From contig CM063243.1 in the NCBI GenBank assembly GCA_032158295.1, positions 3,666,948 through 3,730,947 on the forward strand: a stretch of DNA of 64,000 bases, read 5' to 3'. Positions 63,957 through 64,000 of this stretch are shown piece after piece. Source of the DNA: Pycnopodia helianthoides. Its lineage: Eukaryota > Echinodermata > Asteroidea > Forcipulatida > Asteriidae. A program made the translations under genes and the position numbers. The notes below the pieces were generated by a model that worked only from the letters and a program-made list of their open reading frames with translations, had not been told where the DNA came from and ran no database searches. Numbering within the stretch: the stretch's first letter is position 1; every line of letters starts with the position of its first letter.

Positions 63957-64000
63957 GCCTTCAAACTGTACATAATTGTATTGGGTACAAAATGGCACGG

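Overview
This is a gene-rich but transposon-laden piece of animal nuclear DNA. Genes are split into many short exons with consensus GT/AG junctions, and the space between is filled with tRNA-headed SINEs, terminal-inverted-repeat MITEs, LINE scraps and minisatellites. The conserved proteins are animal ones (ASB3, vasohibin, MRPL48, MOCS3/UBA4, a SPEC3/Stum protein). The recurring MITE ending in the CAATTTCATAGAGCTGCTTAAG motif, together with the SPEC3 gene, suggests a marine deuterostome. An echinoderm, probably a sea star, is my best inference; no species is claimed.

Layout: (1) 300-3,012, minus: two phase-compatible exons resembling the cytosolic N-terminus of a two-pore channel; the rest of the gene lies outside. 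(2) 7,072-12,966, minus: complete six-exon ASB3, whose introns hold MITEs, SINEs and a dead LINE. (3) 14,651-21,563, plus: complete nine-exon vasohibin (tubulin carboxypeptidase) with two U12-type introns. (4) 26,494-28,972 (perhaps to 30,546), minus: mitochondrial ribosomal protein L48. (5) 32,317-33,619, plus: a decayed coiled-coil gene, probably mobile-element derived, apparently inside the first intron of the next gene. (6) 33,767-43,732, plus: twelve-exon MOCS3/UBA4 (E1-like plus rhodanese) with an AT-AC U12 intron, a GT-AG U12 intron and a one-base frameshift in a C run. (7) 48,453-50,241, minus: a small two-exon PH-domain protein whose last codons run into a minisatellite. (8) 52,462-63,250, plus: a three-exon SPEC3/Stum-family membrane protein with a 9.3 kb first intron and a one-base frameshift in a T run.

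The genes do not form one pathway. VASH and the SPEC3 protein both point to microtubule, neuronal or ciliary biology; MOCS3 serves molybdenum cofactor synthesis and tRNA thiolation; MRPL48 serves mitochondrial translation; ASB3 is a substrate adaptor for Cul5 ubiquitin ligase. The most interesting signals are four minor-spliceosome introns in two neighbouring genes, a near-perfect 650-bp foldback element with a 9-bp target duplication, several transposons nested inside one another, and a coding exon that continues into a satellite array. I found no prokaryote-type operon, CRISPR array or clearly new multi-gene system.
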